Assembly (NCBI GenBank): GCA_041663565.1 | Contig: JBAYMJ010000002.1 | Span: 25,196 to 89,195 of the forward strand | DNA length: 64,000 nt | Direction: 5' to 3' | Origin: CAINOH01 sp041663565 | GTDB taxonomy: Archaea; Micrarchaeota; Micrarchaeia; Norongarragalinales; CAINOH01 | Shown here: positions 49,338-58,208 of the stretch, in pieces | Position numbering within the stretch: the stretch's first letter is position 1 | Layout: each line of letters begins with the position of its first letter | Translations under genes and position numbers: made by a program | The notes under the pieces: model-generated | Told to the model about the DNA's origin: nothing | What the model saw: only the letters and a program-made list of their open reading frames with translations | Databases searched by the model: none

Positions 49338-49907
49338 ATGACATTGCTTAACAGGAAGGCTGGGGAACTTGCAATCAAGGACGCGTTCACGTTCGCAAGC
49401 GTCGCGTTCGGAATACTCGCAATAGTGCTGTCGCTTCAGGGAATCGCCTGGGCGCCAGGCCTCATCGTGCTTGCGATAATCGCCGACTTCCTCGATGGAA
49501 AGGTCGCGCGCTGGACCAAGCAGAACAACGACTTCGGCCTGCAGCTCGACTCGCTTGCGGACGCAATCTCGTTCGGTGCAGTTCCCGCGGTGATGGGAAT
49601 GCTCCTTTCCGGCGCAATCTTTGACGCGGTCACCGTCGCGTGCGCGGTATTCTTCGCAATCTGCATCGTGATGCGGCTTGCCTGGTTCAACCTGCAGGAC
49701 CCCAAGGCTGAGAAGGGAGTCTACTACGGCCTGCCCAGCCCGCTTGCCGCGCTCTTTGCGGTGTTCGTGCCTTGGTACTTCGGATGGGGGGCCGCGGCAA
49801 CTGCCGCATCGTTCCTCGTGTTTGGGGTGCTTGCAATAGCCGGGTTCAAGACAAGCAAGAAGGCGCTCAAGGCAATGCTCGGGCCCCTTGGGATAATCTT
49901 TTCGTAG
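49338..49907 (+). CDS. CDP-alcohol phosphatidyltransferase (archaetidylserine synthase-like)
   Basis: 189 aa, about six membrane segments. Signature ADFLDGKVARWTKQNNDFGLQLDSLADAISFG matches D-x2-D-G-x2-A-R-x8-G-x3-D-x3-D with all acids intact. PssA-type II length and C-terminal PSPLAAL motif favour transfer of serine to CDP-archaeol, but another alcohol is possible. Confidence 0.88.
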   Translation: MTLLNRKAGELAIKDAFTFASVAFGILAIVLSLQGIAWAPGLIVLAIIADFLDGKVARWTKQNNDFGLQLDSLADAISFGAVPAVMGMLLSGAIFDAVTVACAVFFAICIVMRLAWFNLQDPKAEKGVYYGLPSPLAALFAVFVPWYFGWGAAATAASFLVFGVLAIAGFKTSKKALKAMLGPLGIIFS

Positions 49908-49947
49908 CGAGCTGACACTGTCCTTGCAGAAGCCGAAAAAGGAAAAA

Positions 49948-50286
49948 ATGGCCGTCCGGCACCTCGGCGAGGTTGCGCAGGAGGACGCGCACGGCGGGTC
50001 GGGAAAACGCCGGATGGTCTTCCGAAATTCCGATGCGCCAAAAAGCAGGCTCGAAGCAGTCTCCGTAGGCTACCTGCCAAAAGGCGGGACGTTCGAATGG
50101 CACAGGCACGATGGCATTGACGAAATAATCGCAATCATGCGCGGAAAGGCAACAGTCAAGTCGGGAGGCAGGACGTTTCCAGTCAAGGCCGGCGACTTCC
50201 TGCTGGTGCCGTCGGCCACGATGCACAAAATCATAAACACCGGGCCGAAAAAAATGCAGGCCCTGTTCGTGCGCGTTTACAGGTAA
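49948..50286 (+). CDS. small cupin-domain protein
   Basis: 112 aa from ATG 49948 (a TTG at 49924 adds eight). Single cupin: GGTFEWHRHDGIDEIIAIMRGKATV (motif 1, two His and Glu) and AGDFLLVPSATMHKIINTG (motif 2, one His). Metal-dependent enzyme or sugar/metabolite binder; function unknown. Confidence 0.85.
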   Translation: MAVRHLGEVAQEDAHGGSGKRRMVFRNSDAPKSRLEAVSVGYLPKGGTFEWHRHDGIDEIIAIMRGKATVKSGGRTFPVKAGDFLLVPSATMHKIINTGPKKMQALFVRVYR

Positions 50287-50356
50287 TCGGCCGCTTTTTC
50301 TTGCTTTGCGTCGCAAAATACTATGCGAACACATTTAGCATTCTCGTGGAATCTCA

Positions 50357-51676
50357 ATGGACCTGGGCCAGGGCATACGAAAGGCGCTTGCACGCATCAC
50401 GGGAGCTGCGCTTGTAGATGAGAAGGCGGTAAGGGAGTTCAGCAAGGACCTCCAGCGCGTGCTCATCACAAACGACGTCGAAGTAAGACTGGTCTCGACG
50501 CTGTGCAAGAAAATCGAGGAGCGCATACTCAACGAGAAGATACCCGCAGGCTCAAGCATCAGGGAACACGCAACCCGGGTCGTTTACGAGGAGCTCTGCA
50601 ACCTCATGGGCGGAGAAGCGTACGTCCCGACTGTACAGAAGAAGAAAATCCTTCTCCTCGGGCTGTTCGGCTCCGGAAAGACCACCACTGTTGCCAAGCT
50701 TGCGAAGCTCTACCAGTCCAAGGGCCTGAAAGTCGCCGCAATCGCTGGCGACGTGCACCGTCCGGCTGCAATTGACCAGCTTGAACAAGTCTGCAAGTCG
50801 GTGAACGCGGGATTCTATGCCGAGCGCGGGCACAAGGACGCCGCAAGCATTGCACGCAAGGGAGCCGAGGCGCTTTCGCCGCACTATGACGTCATAATAA
50901 TGGACACCGCTGGACGCTCGGCTTTCGACGACGAGCTTGCGACCGAGCTCAAGCAGATTGACGAAACCATCAAGGCTGACGAGAAGTTCCTCGTAATAAG
51001 CGCGGACATAGGACAGGTCGCTGCAAAGCAGGCGAGGCAGTTCGACGAGGCAGTGGGGCTCACTGGAGTAATAATCACCAAGATGGACGGCAGCGGAAAG
51101 GGAGGCGGCGCGCTCTCGGCGGTTGCCGCGTCAAAGGCCGCAAAGATTGCATTCATAGCATCGGGCGAGAAGCCCGAAGCGTTCGAGGCGTTCGACGCCA
51201 AGAAGTTCGTCGCCCGGCTGTGCGGCTTCCCCGACCTGGAGGCGCTCCTTTCCAAGGCAAAGGAGATGTCAACCGAGGAGAACCTGCAGAAGGCGATGGA
51301 GGACGGCAAGCTCGACTATGAGACGTTCCTTGCACAGAGGAAGGCGATGAAGAAGATGGGTCCGCTCAAGCAAATCATGCAGATGGTGGGCGCCTACGAC
51401 CTGCCGGAAGAGATGGTGGGAAAAAGCGAGGAGAAGATGAAGTCATTCGAGTCTGCCATAAACTCGATGACCCCAGCTGAGCGCAAGGACCCCAAGCTGA
51501 TGAAGATTCGCACGCGCCAGGAGCGCATCGCCAAGGGCTCGGGCCAGAAGATGGACGACGTCCGCGAGATGGTTGAAAACTTCGAACGCGTGCAGAAGAT
51601 GATAAAGGGAATGCGCGGCAACCGCGGGTTCCTCAAGGGGCTTTCGAAGATGATGCCGGGCGCAGGGATGAGATGA
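50357..51676 (+). CDS. srp54: signal recognition particle GTPase SRP54
   Basis: 439 aa: N domain, G domain with LGLFGSGKTTTVAKLA, DVHRPAAIDQL, MDTAGRSAFDDEL and TKMDGSGKGGG, then Met-rich M domain (MKKMGPLKQIMQMVGAY, MKSFESAINSMT, GKGSGQKMDDVREM). It binds signal peptides and 7S RNA for co-translational export. The G1 loop has GLFGSGKTT as normal. Stop overlaps next start. Confidence 0.98.
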   Translation: MDLGQGIRKALARITGAALVDEKAVREFSKDLQRVLITNDVEVRLVSTLCKKIEERILNEKIPAGSSIREHATRVVYEELCNLMGGEAYVPTVQKKKILLLGLFGSGKTTTVAKLAKLYQSKGLKVAAIAGDVHRPAAIDQLEQVCKSVNAGFYAERGHKDAASIARKGAEALSPHYDVIIMDTAGRSAFDDELATELKQIDETIKADEKFLVISADIGQVAAKQARQFDEAVGLTGVIITKMDGSGKGGGALSAVAASKAAKIAFIASGEKPEAFEAFDAKKFVARLCGFPDLEALLSKAKEMSTEENLQKAMEDGKLDYETFLAQRKAMKKMGPLKQIMQMVGAYDLPEEMVGKSEEKMKSFESAINSMTPAERKDPKLMKIRTRQERIAKGSGQKMDDVREMVENFERVQKMIKGMRGNRGFLKGLSKMMPGAGMR

Positions 51677-51987
51677 TGCCTGCGCACGCTGAAAACAAAA
51701 GCCTCGCCAAGATGCGTTATTTCGTGGAAAGCTGCGTCACGTGCAAAGATGTGGGGGTTCCGGAAACCGAAGGCCACGTAGTCCAGTTGGTGGAAGAACG
51801 CGGCGGGGAAAAAATCAAAAGAATGTATTACTCTCTTGAACGCTACGAGAAATATACGTCATTCGAAGAGCCGCCGGAGACAATGAACCCGATTCCACTC
51901 ATTCACTGCAATAAGGACTATAAAACAATCCGGAATTTCCTGCTGGAACGGAAAGCCGCAAAGGGAGCCGAAGGCCGCACAGAATAA
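51673..51987 (+). CDS. 104-aa soluble protein coupled to srp54, unknown
   Basis: Starts at ATG 51673 (second Met at 51676) inside the end of srp54 (ATGA overlap). Cys pair CVTCKDVG near residue 21, HVVQLVEERGGEKIKRMYYSLERYEKY centre, and basic C-terminus. Tight coupling to srp54 suggests co-expression, but no domain is recognised. Confidence 0.65.
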   Translation: MMPAHAENKSLAKMRYFVESCVTCKDVGVPETEGHVVQLVEERGGEKIKRMYYSLERYEKYTSFEEPPETMNPIPLIHCNKDYKTIRNFLLERKAAKGAEGRTE

Positions 51988-52011
51988 AACCCCCGCTTGC
52001 TAATTATTGCG

Positions 52012-52923
52012 GTGTCCATACAGTTGAACTTCGAGCTCATCCGCATCGCAGCCGCCCTGCTTGGAACGGGCGCCGCGGCATACCAGGACGCGAAGACCAG
52101 CTTCATCGACGACAAGCTCACGCTGTCGATGATTGCGCTTGGGACTCTTTTCAATATCCTCATGTTCGACTGGGACTTCGCGCTCTACTCCATCGGAATC
52201 ACCGCAATCATTTTTGCAATCGGCTACGTGCTCTACCGCGCGGGCCAGCTTGGCGGGGGAGACGTGCTGCTTTTCTGCGGCCTGCAGGCGCTGCTCCCGT
52301 ACTACCCTGCAGGCGCGATGGCGCAAATCCTTTCAACCGCGGGGCTTGCGGCTCAGCAGCAAATCGTCTTCTTCGAGCCCATGCTCCCGTTCTTCGTGTC
52401 CATTTACCTTGCGTGCTCGTTTCTGGGGATGGCAATCAGCGGCTACATATACGCGTGGAAGCTGTACCAAAAGACCGGATTTCGGAAGCTGCACCCGAAC
52501 TATCTGATGGGCGGCGCGACGCTTGCCGCAGCATTGTTCATAATCTACTGGCTTAACTTCGTGTTCGGGGTCGCGAAGGAAAAGACCGCGCTCATCTGCC
52601 TGCTCCTTGCGCCGGCGGTGTTCCTTGTAATCTTCAAGAAGGACGTCTCCGAAAAGGTCGCGCTCAAGTGGGTGGCGCGCAAGGAGTTCGAGGACGAGGA
52701 CATAATCAGCACCGAGATGCTTCCGGCAAGAATAGTCGAAAAGTACGGCATAGACCGCGTGCTGACCGAGTCGCAGCGAAAAATACTGGAAAAAGTCGAG
52801 CAACAGGAAGGCATCCACAAGTTCCCGGTGCAGAAGGACCTGCCGAGGTTCGGGCCGTACATCCTCGTGGGCCTGGTTGTCTGCCTCCTGGTGCCTGACT
52901 TGCTGTCGCTGCTCTTTTATTAG
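52012..52923 (+). CDS. A24-family prepilin peptidase (class III, EppA/FlaK-like)
   Basis: 303 aa from GTG 52012 (TTG 51997 in frame). About six to eight membrane segments. Catalytic Asp pair of A24 aspartic proteases: AAAYQDAKTSFIDDKLT in the first loop and GQLGGGDVLLFCG (GxGD-type motif). A cytoplasmic insert of about 90 residues before the last helix (KWVARKEFEDEDI...) is longer than in FlaK. Likely processes the class III prepilins encoded throughout this window. Confidence 0.86.
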   Translation: MSIQLNFELIRIAAALLGTGAAAYQDAKTSFIDDKLTLSMIALGTLFNILMFDWDFALYSIGITAIIFAIGYVLYRAGQLGGGDVLLFCGLQALLPYYPAGAMAQILSTAGLAAQQQIVFFEPMLPFFVSIYLACSFLGMAISGYIYAWKLYQKTGFRKLHPNYLMGGATLAAALFIIYWLNFVFGVAKEKTALICLLLAPAVFLVIFKKDVSEKVALKWVARKEFEDEDIISTEMLPARIVEKYGIDRVLTESQRKILEKVEQQEGIHKFPVQKDLPRFGPYILVGLVVCLLVPDLLSLLFY

Positions 52924-52947
52924 ATTTCCCGGCCACTAATACTACCT

Positions 52948-54399
52948 ATGGCACAAAGCGATTTCCCCTACTTGTCAGCCGAGACCACCGAGGACATAGA
53001 GATACCAAGGAACCCCTTGGAGCAGGTCATCGGCCAGGACGAGGCGGTGAAGTACTGCAAGATTGCCGCGCTCCAGCGAAGGCACGTGCTGATGGTCGGC
53101 CCGCCGGGCACCGGCAAGTCGATGCTCGCGCAGGCCACCGCGTACTGCCTCCCGAAGCCGGAGCACGAAATCAGCGTATTGCACAATCCCGAGAACCCCG
53201 AACGTCCGATTATAGAGATTCTTTCAAGGGAGCAGATACTCCGCGAGAAGAAGCTTGCAAAGCAGCTTGAGGGAAAGCTCGTTGACGCGCGCGAAGTGCC
53301 CTCGTTTGTAGCCGAGCGCCTCGGGTACAGGTGCAGGCGTTGCGGGAAACTCTCGCGGCCGCAGGACGGTGCATGCCCCTCGTGCGGCATGGACAAGTAC
53401 GCGACCGAAAGCTCGCCATTCGGCGACCTGCTGTTCCCGCACGTGCCAACCGGCCAGAAGGCGCGCGTGCACACCACCCGCGCGACCGAGGACGGCCGCG
53501 AGGAAATCATAGTCTACGAGGGCGCGGGGGACAAAATCCGCGTGATGGACCAGGTGTCGCTCGAGAAGCTGGACACGCAGAAGAAGAAGGCGCCAAGAAA
53601 GACCATCATCCCACTTTCCCGCAAGAACTTCATAGTCGCAACCGGAGCCTCGGAGACCGAACTGCTTGGTGACGTGCGCCACGACCCGTACGGCGGTCAC
53701 GCGCAAATCGGCACCCCGCCGTACACGCGGGTAGTCGCAGGCGCGATACACGAGGCGCACGAGGGCGTGCTCTTCATCGACGAGATTTCCTCGCTCCACA
53801 ACATCCAGCGCTTCCTTCTCACCGCGATGCAGGAAAAGAAGTACCCCATAGTCGGAAGGAACCCGCAGTCAAGCGGCGCGTCCGTTCGGGTTGACGACGT
53901 TCCCTGCGACTTCGTGCTTATGGGCGCATCCAACATCAATGATATTCCATACATCCTACCGCCGCTCCGCTCGCGCATCATCGGCAACGGCTACGAGCTC
54001 TTGCTGCAGACCACGATGCCCGACACTCCCGCGAACTGCCAGAAGCTCGCCCAGTTCGTCGCGCAGGAAATCAAGAAGGACGGCAAGATACCGGCGGCGA
54101 CGCTTGCCGCAGTCGAGGCGGTAATCCAGGAAGCGCGGAGGCGCGCGAAGAAAGTCGACACCACCGATGACGCGCTCACCCTTCGCCTGCGCGAGCTTTC
54201 GGGAGTGGTCAGGCTTGCAGGCGACCTTGCAGTTACCGAGAACGCGCCGCTCATCGACGAGGGCATGATTGCGCGCTCAATCATACGCAGCAAGAACATC
54301 GAGGAGCAGCTCTCGGAGCGCTACGGCTCGGTGTGGAACGCCAACAGGTCCGAGGTAATCCAGACGGAGACGCGCAAGGACCACAAGGAGATACGCTGA
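52948..54399 (+). CDS. Lon-like (LonB-type) AAA+ ATPase with zinc ribbon, no protease domain
   Basis: 483 aa. PLEQVIGQDEAVKY, Walker A GPPGTGKS (51-58), Walker B GVLFIDEISSL, and sensor region FVLMGASNIND with PPLRSRIIGNGYE follow archaeal LonB order. Where LonB has its membrane insert this protein has a zinc ribbon (Cys129, 132, 143, 146: CRRC, CPSC). It stops after the helical lid; the Ser-Lys protease domain of LonB is absent. Also resembles MCM/Mg-chelatase-type ATPases. Role unknown. Confidence 0.85.
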   Translation: MAQSDFPYLSAETTEDIEIPRNPLEQVIGQDEAVKYCKIAALQRRHVLMVGPPGTGKSMLAQATAYCLPKPEHEISVLHNPENPERPIIEILSREQILREKKLAKQLEGKLVDAREVPSFVAERLGYRCRRCGKLSRPQDGACPSCGMDKYATESSPFGDLLFPHVPTGQKARVHTTRATEDGREEIIVYEGAGDKIRVMDQVSLEKLDTQKKKAPRKTIIPLSRKNFIVATGASETELLGDVRHDPYGGHAQIGTPPYTRVVAGAIHEAHEGVLFIDEISSLHNIQRFLLTAMQEKKYPIVGRNPQSSGASVRVDDVPCDFVLMGASNINDIPYILPPLRSRIIGNGYELLLQTTMPDTPANCQKLAQFVAQEIKKDGKIPAATLAAVEAVIQEARRRAKKVDTTDDALTLRLRELSGVVRLAGDLAVTENAPLIDEGMIARSIIRSKNIEEQLSERYGSVWNANRSEVIQTETRKDHKEIR

Positions 54400-54471
54400 T
54401 TATAAAAAATAATGGAGAGGGCGCCGCGCGCCCTTTTCACACGACATTCGTGCGCTACCAACAACAGCCCA

Positions 54472-55758
54472 CTACTCTGCGGGGCAGTTGTACGCGACCT
54501 TGATTAGGTACGAGTTCAGGACGTTGTTGCTTGCGTCCAGGAAAGTCACGTCCGTGAACGCGGTCGGCAGGTACGTGTTGATGGTCGAACAGGAGCTCCC
54601 GACCGACTTGGTGGTTATGGTGGCGTCCTTGATGCAGTTCCTGCTCGTCGGGTCGTAAATGGGGTGGTCGGTCGCGCAATAGATGCAGGTGTTCTCGGCG
54701 GTGTTGTACTGTATGAACGTCTCGCCCGAGCCGGCTGCGTTGCAGCGCGTGGTCGCATAGCAGACGTGGTTCGTGGAGTCGTATGACGGGTAGCCTGCGT
54801 GGTTGCAGCTATAGCAGTAAGTGCCGTCATCGCTATACCCGTTCAGGCAGCAGTACGAGCCCGAAGATGCACAGTACATGCCGCTAGAGGTGCAATAATA
54901 GTAATTCGAATTATAGTTATACAGCCCGCAAGTCACCCCGGAACTGGTCGACGTGGTAATCGAATAGTGCCCGGTGACATTGTTGCTGGGGTCGTTGTTG
55001 GCCGCCCTGGTGACCCTCGCAACCGGGTCAGCTCCGATTACCATCTTTGCTGGCGGGCTGTAGCACGCGGTAATCTTCACCCCGCATCCGGATTTCGGAA
55101 GCGAGATTGGTATGGTGTTGAAGGCATAATTGACAATCGGCGAACTGTAGTCGATGACTCCCTGCAGGGGCATGCCGACATTCAGGGTCGAGTTGAAGAG
55201 CACGGTGGTGTTTCCGCCCGAACTTCCCGCTGCATCCACGTACGCCTTGTTCGCCGCGTCGGTGTCGTTGATTGGCGCGGCGAGGCCCGTCAGGACGTTG
55301 CCGGAAGCGTTGACCGTGTTGTTGAACCTGGTGACGCCCGAAACGTACACGTCATTGCCGAAAGTCGCGTTGCCTACCACGTTCAGTCCGCGCGAAATGT
55401 TGGCCGCCCCGCCTATGATCGCGTCGCCATCGACGTTCAGACCGCCTGAAAGGTTCGTTGCGCCGCCGACCTTCACGCCGCCGTTGACCTCGAGCTTGGC
55501 CTGCGGGTCGGTTGTCCCTATGCCCACGTTTCCGGGCACGCCGGAGTACTGGTTGCTTCCGACGATTATCCAGTCGCCGTCATCGGCGCCGGTCCCGCTT
55601 GAGAGGTAGTTTTGCAGGCGGGTGGAATATTCGGACGAAATCACCGACTCGGACGCCGAGTTTAGGTTGGCGTTCACGACCACCATCACTATTGCCGAAA
55701 GCAGCACGCCCCCGGCTATCAACAACAAATATTCCAAAGCAGTCTGTCCACGCGACAC
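54472..55758 (-). CDS. class III signal peptide protein with tail-fibre VGIGTT module and Cys-rich domain
   Basis: 428 aa. MSRG|QTALEYLLLIAGG is a class III prepilin signal. Then GNVGIGTTDPQAKLEVNGG, four short repeats of the form GGLNVDGDAIIGGAANIS, DTDAANKAYVDAAG (tail-fibre-type trimer motif), a beta region and a C-terminal Cys/Tyr-rich part (SGSYCCLNGYSDDGTYCYSC). It combines the stalk of the 8.6-14.4 kb proteins with a pilin anchor. Confidence 0.85.
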   Translation of the reverse strand: MSRGQTALEYLLLIAGGVLLSAIVMVVVNANLNSASESVISSEYSTRLQNYLSSGTGADDGDWIIVGSNQYSGVPGNVGIGTTDPQAKLEVNGGVKVGGATNLSGGLNVDGDAIIGGAANISRGLNVVGNATFGNDVYVSGVTRFNNTVNASGNVLTGLAAPINDTDAANKAYVDAAGSSGGNTTVLFNSTLNVGMPLQGVIDYSSPIVNYAFNTIPISLPKSGCGVKITACYSPPAKMVIGADPVARVTRAANNDPSNNVTGHYSITTSTSSGVTCGLYNYNSNYYYCTSSGMYCASSGSYCCLNGYSDDGTYCYSCNHAGYPSYDSTNHVCYATTRCNAAGSGETFIQYNTAENTCIYCATDHPIYDPTSRNCIKDATITTKSVGSSCSTINTYLPTAFTDVTFLDASNNVLNSYLIKVAYNCPAE

Positions 55759-55859
55759 GGCAATCTACCCCGAATAGGACAACGCGGGATGAAATAAAAA
55801 GAAGGCTGTGGGTTCCGAAATCAAGGAAAACAAAAAAGGAAAAAGAATGAAAAGGAAAA

Positions 55860-56339
55860 TCAGCGCCTGTACGCCGGCCTCTTTGCGGCCGCGCTCTTTG
55901 CTGCCGCCTCGCGCGCCAGCTTCTCGCGGTGCGCCCTGACGGCCTCGACTATGGCCTGCCTGTGGCGCTCGGGAACCGTCTGCGTGTCCTCCTCTACCGG
56001 GAACACGAACTTGCCCGCCTGGTAAAGCATCAATGCGAAGACAAGGAGCCCCAGCCAGAGCATGAAGTCGGCGGTCGGGTTGAGGAGCACGCCTATTAGG
56101 TCCTGCATCGAGAACGCGGCGGGGCTCGAAGGATATGCCGTCGCGCCCATCGTCCAGCCGAAGAACTGCGATATGAGCGCGGGGTTGACCTCGGCAGCGC
56201 GCACCTTCTCCATGGTGAGGAAGATGTTGTACGCCGCCTGCATCACCTTGAGCATGAAGGTGACTATCAAAAACGAGCCTGCGAGCTTGAGAAGGTGGAA
56301 CTTCGTGTCGCCTACCTTGAACCACATCATCCTGCGCAT
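55860..56339 (-). CDS. two-to-three-TM membrane protein with basic tail, unknown
   Basis: 159 aa from ATG 56339. DTKFHLLKLAGSFLIVTFMLKVMQAAYNIFL membrane helix, second helix LLNPTADFMLWLGLLVFALMLYQAGKFVF, then a soluble Ala/Arg/Lys tail (KLAREAAAKSAAAKRPAYRR). Divergent to the small membrane protein at 56521. No relationship to the 23.2-25.4 kb family was seen beyond size. Confidence 0.7.
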   Translation of the reverse strand: MRRMMWFKVGDTKFHLLKLAGSFLIVTFMLKVMQAAYNIFLTMEKVRAAEVNPALISQFFGWTMGATAYPSSPAAFSMQDLIGVLLNPTADFMLWLGLLVFALMLYQAGKFVFPVEEDTQTVPERHRQAIVEAVRAHREKLAREAAAKSAAAKRPAYRR

Positions 56340-56470
56340 ATGAAACACATCCCCCGGCTGCCCAAATGACTGCCATCTGGCGCCCGGACTACGGAAGCGA
56401 TTACTTTTTGGCACAATTTAAGCCTTTGTCAGCCGGGGGAAAGGGGTGGGAAAGGCCCGGGAAAGGAAGG

Positions 56471-56480
56471 CTTAAATACC
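56471..56480 (+). promoter_or_regulatory. TATA box of the small membrane protein at 56521
   Basis: CTTAAATACC about 45 bp before ATG 56521. Confidence 0.5.
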
Positions 56481-56520
56481 ACTTTGACAATATGTTACTA
56501 CATACAAAGAGTGACAAATA

Positions 56521-56751
56521 ATGAGGACTTACGAATCCGCTTTGGACATCATCTTCGTCACCATCGACTTCATAGTGGGAGCGCTCACGATACCCCTACG
56601 CTGGTTCACCAAGGGCATCCCCGGGCTGTCGCTGAACGCCGAGCTGGTATTCGGCAAGTTTTTTGGAAGCGCCATAGAATACACCAAGTCAGACTCCTGG
56701 GGAGTCTGGTTCTGGGTAATGCTTTTGGGCCTGGTCCTAGTATACCTGTAG
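56521..56751 (+). CDS. 76-aa membrane protein, unknown
   Basis: N-terminal helix TYESALDIIFVTIDFIVGALTIPLRWFTKG and C-terminal helix SWGVWFWVMLLGLVLVYL. GTGACAAATA precedes the ATG. No domain recognised. Confidence 0.65.
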   Translation: MRTYESALDIIFVTIDFIVGALTIPLRWFTKGIPGLSLNAELVFGKFFGSAIEYTKSDSWGVWFWVMLLGLVLVYL

Positions 56752-56789
56752 GCCGGCTGCTGGGAAGATGCCGGCGGCAACGCAAGCCG

Positions 56790-57110
56790 CTACCGCCTAA
56801 ACAAGGAACTTATTCTTGAAAACAGCGAGCCTAACAGCCCGCCATTGCCTGGTTTTTGCTCCGGAGACTTGACTGCCGCAGGTGCAGGCGCCGGTTGCAA
56901 CGCCAGTGGCTTCACGCCTGCAGCTTGCGACGCCGCCTTGCCTGCATCGGGAACATACGACTCCAGCACGCGCACGCCGGCCTCGTCCGGAGGCAGGCGC
57001 TCCTCTACACTCTGAGAGACTACGGATACCACGCGCGGCCGGTCCATCCAGTGTTTTGCGACAAACGGGCTTTTATTTGCGAGTGCGAATAAAGATTGAA
57101 GATTTCCCAT
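56790..57110 (-). CDS. small Ala/Pro-rich protein, start uncertain
   Basis: Up to 106 aa. If started at ATG 57110 its start codon overlaps that of the divergent rhomboid gene; ATG 57047 (MDRPRVVSVV, 85 aa) is likelier. Pro/Ala-rich middle (LQPAPAPAAVKSPEQ) and an amphipathic end (LLGSLFSRISSLFRR). Reality uncertain. Confidence 0.4.
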   Translation of the reverse strand: MGNLQSLFALANKSPFVAKHWMDRPRVVSVVSQSVEERLPPDEAGVRVLESYVPDAGKAASQAAGVKPLALQPAPAPAAVKSPEQKPGNGGLLGSLFSRISSLFRR

Positions 57111-57729
57111 GAGCCGGCAATATACATTCTACTCGTATTACCTCGTAGCGGCCTGCGTCGCGGTGTTTTTGCTCCAGCTGGCATTCACACCCGCGTCGCC
57201 AACTGCCAAGGACTGGTTCACCTACCTCTTTGCGGTCACGCCCGCGCTCGTGCTGTCCCAGCCGTGGACGCTGGTCACCGCCATATTCATGCACGGCGAC
57301 TGGACGCACCTGTTCTTCAACATGTTCGCCCTCTACATGTTCGGGCCCTACCTGGAGTACAAGATTGGCGGCAAGCGCTTCCTGGGACTGTTTTTTGCGA
57401 CCGGAATCATCGGCAACATAGGCTACGCGCTGCTTTCGCCGAGCGCGTTCATCCCGGGCCTGGGAGCGTCGGGCGCCATATACGGAATAATGGGCGCGCT
57501 GGCCATACTGGAGCCCAACCTGGAGGTCTACCTGTTCTTCATAACCCCGCTGCCGCTGTGGATGGTCATGTTCTTCTGGACCCTGGTGAGCCTCTGGGGC
57601 ACGCTGAGCCTTGCTGGCGGCATCGGCTATTCGGCCCACCTGGCAGGGGTTGTGGCCGGGGGAGCTTACGCGTACTGGCTCAAAAAGAAGAACGCCAAGC
57701 TCCTGGATAGCTACGGGCTCGATTACTGA
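57109..57729 (+). CDS. rhomboid-family intramembrane serine protease
   Basis: 206 aa, six membrane helices. HGDWTHLFFNMFALYMFG (L1/helix 2), GLGASGAIYGIMGA with catalytic Ser (GxSG), and GYSAHLAGVVAGG with catalytic His. TATA-like CTTTTATTTG at 57070-57079 about 33 bp ahead implies a leaderless message. It cuts membrane proteins inside the bilayer; substrate unknown. Confidence 0.95.
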   Translation: MSRQYTFYSYYLVAACVAVFLLQLAFTPASPTAKDWFTYLFAVTPALVLSQPWTLVTAIFMHGDWTHLFFNMFALYMFGPYLEYKIGGKRFLGLFFATGIIGNIGYALLSPSAFIPGLGASGAIYGIMGALAILEPNLEVYLFFITPLPLWMVMFFWTLVSLWGTLSLAGGIGYSAHLAGVVAGGAYAYWLKKKNAKLLDSYGLDY

Positions 57730-57874
57730 TTTTGCAAAAATCAAAAAAACGCCAGACAAACCTAAGCTGGAAAAAGCGGGTTTCCGGCTTCTTGGAAAAA
57801 GTCAAAAAAATGGAGTTTTACGGTTTACCGCAACTGTTAGGAACCCGCGGCCAAAGCGGTTTTTGGGCCCGAAA

Positions 57875-58162
57875 CTAGAAAATATACTCCCATAAGATGC
57901 CAATCCCGAAGGAAAGGAACGCGGCAACTATGAGCTTGGTCGCCGGATCAAGCTCAAACGAGGGGTTGCCCGCGCCCAAGATGATTGTAAGCAGGGGCGT
58001 AAAGTAGAGCAGCGCAAAGGAAACCACGAGGGCGGCAACCGAAAATGGTAGTGTCGGCCGACCGTCCACACTATCTATTGTGTCGGCTGCACCGGAATCC
58101 CCGCTAGCGGCACTTGTGGAGTCGTCGGAGCCACCAACGCCACCATCAATTGCATTATCCAC
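57875..58162 (-). CDS. small membrane protein with acidic N-terminus
   Basis: 95 aa. First 35 residues are Asp/Ser/Gly/Ala-rich (GGVGGSDDSTSAASGDSG), then two helices PFSVAALVVSFALLYFTPLLTIIL and ATKLIVAAFLSFGIGILWEYIF. Lies 46 bp after Nre on the same strand. Unknown function. Confidence 0.6.
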   Translation of the reverse strand: MDNAIDGGVGGSDDSTSAASGDSGAADTIDSVDGRPTLPFSVAALVVSFALLYFTPLLTIILGAGNPSFELDPATKLIVAAFLSFGIGILWEYIF

Positions 58163-58208
58163 CTGATTGCCTCACCAAATCGTAGACTGTCCTCGAACTT
58201 AACCATTG

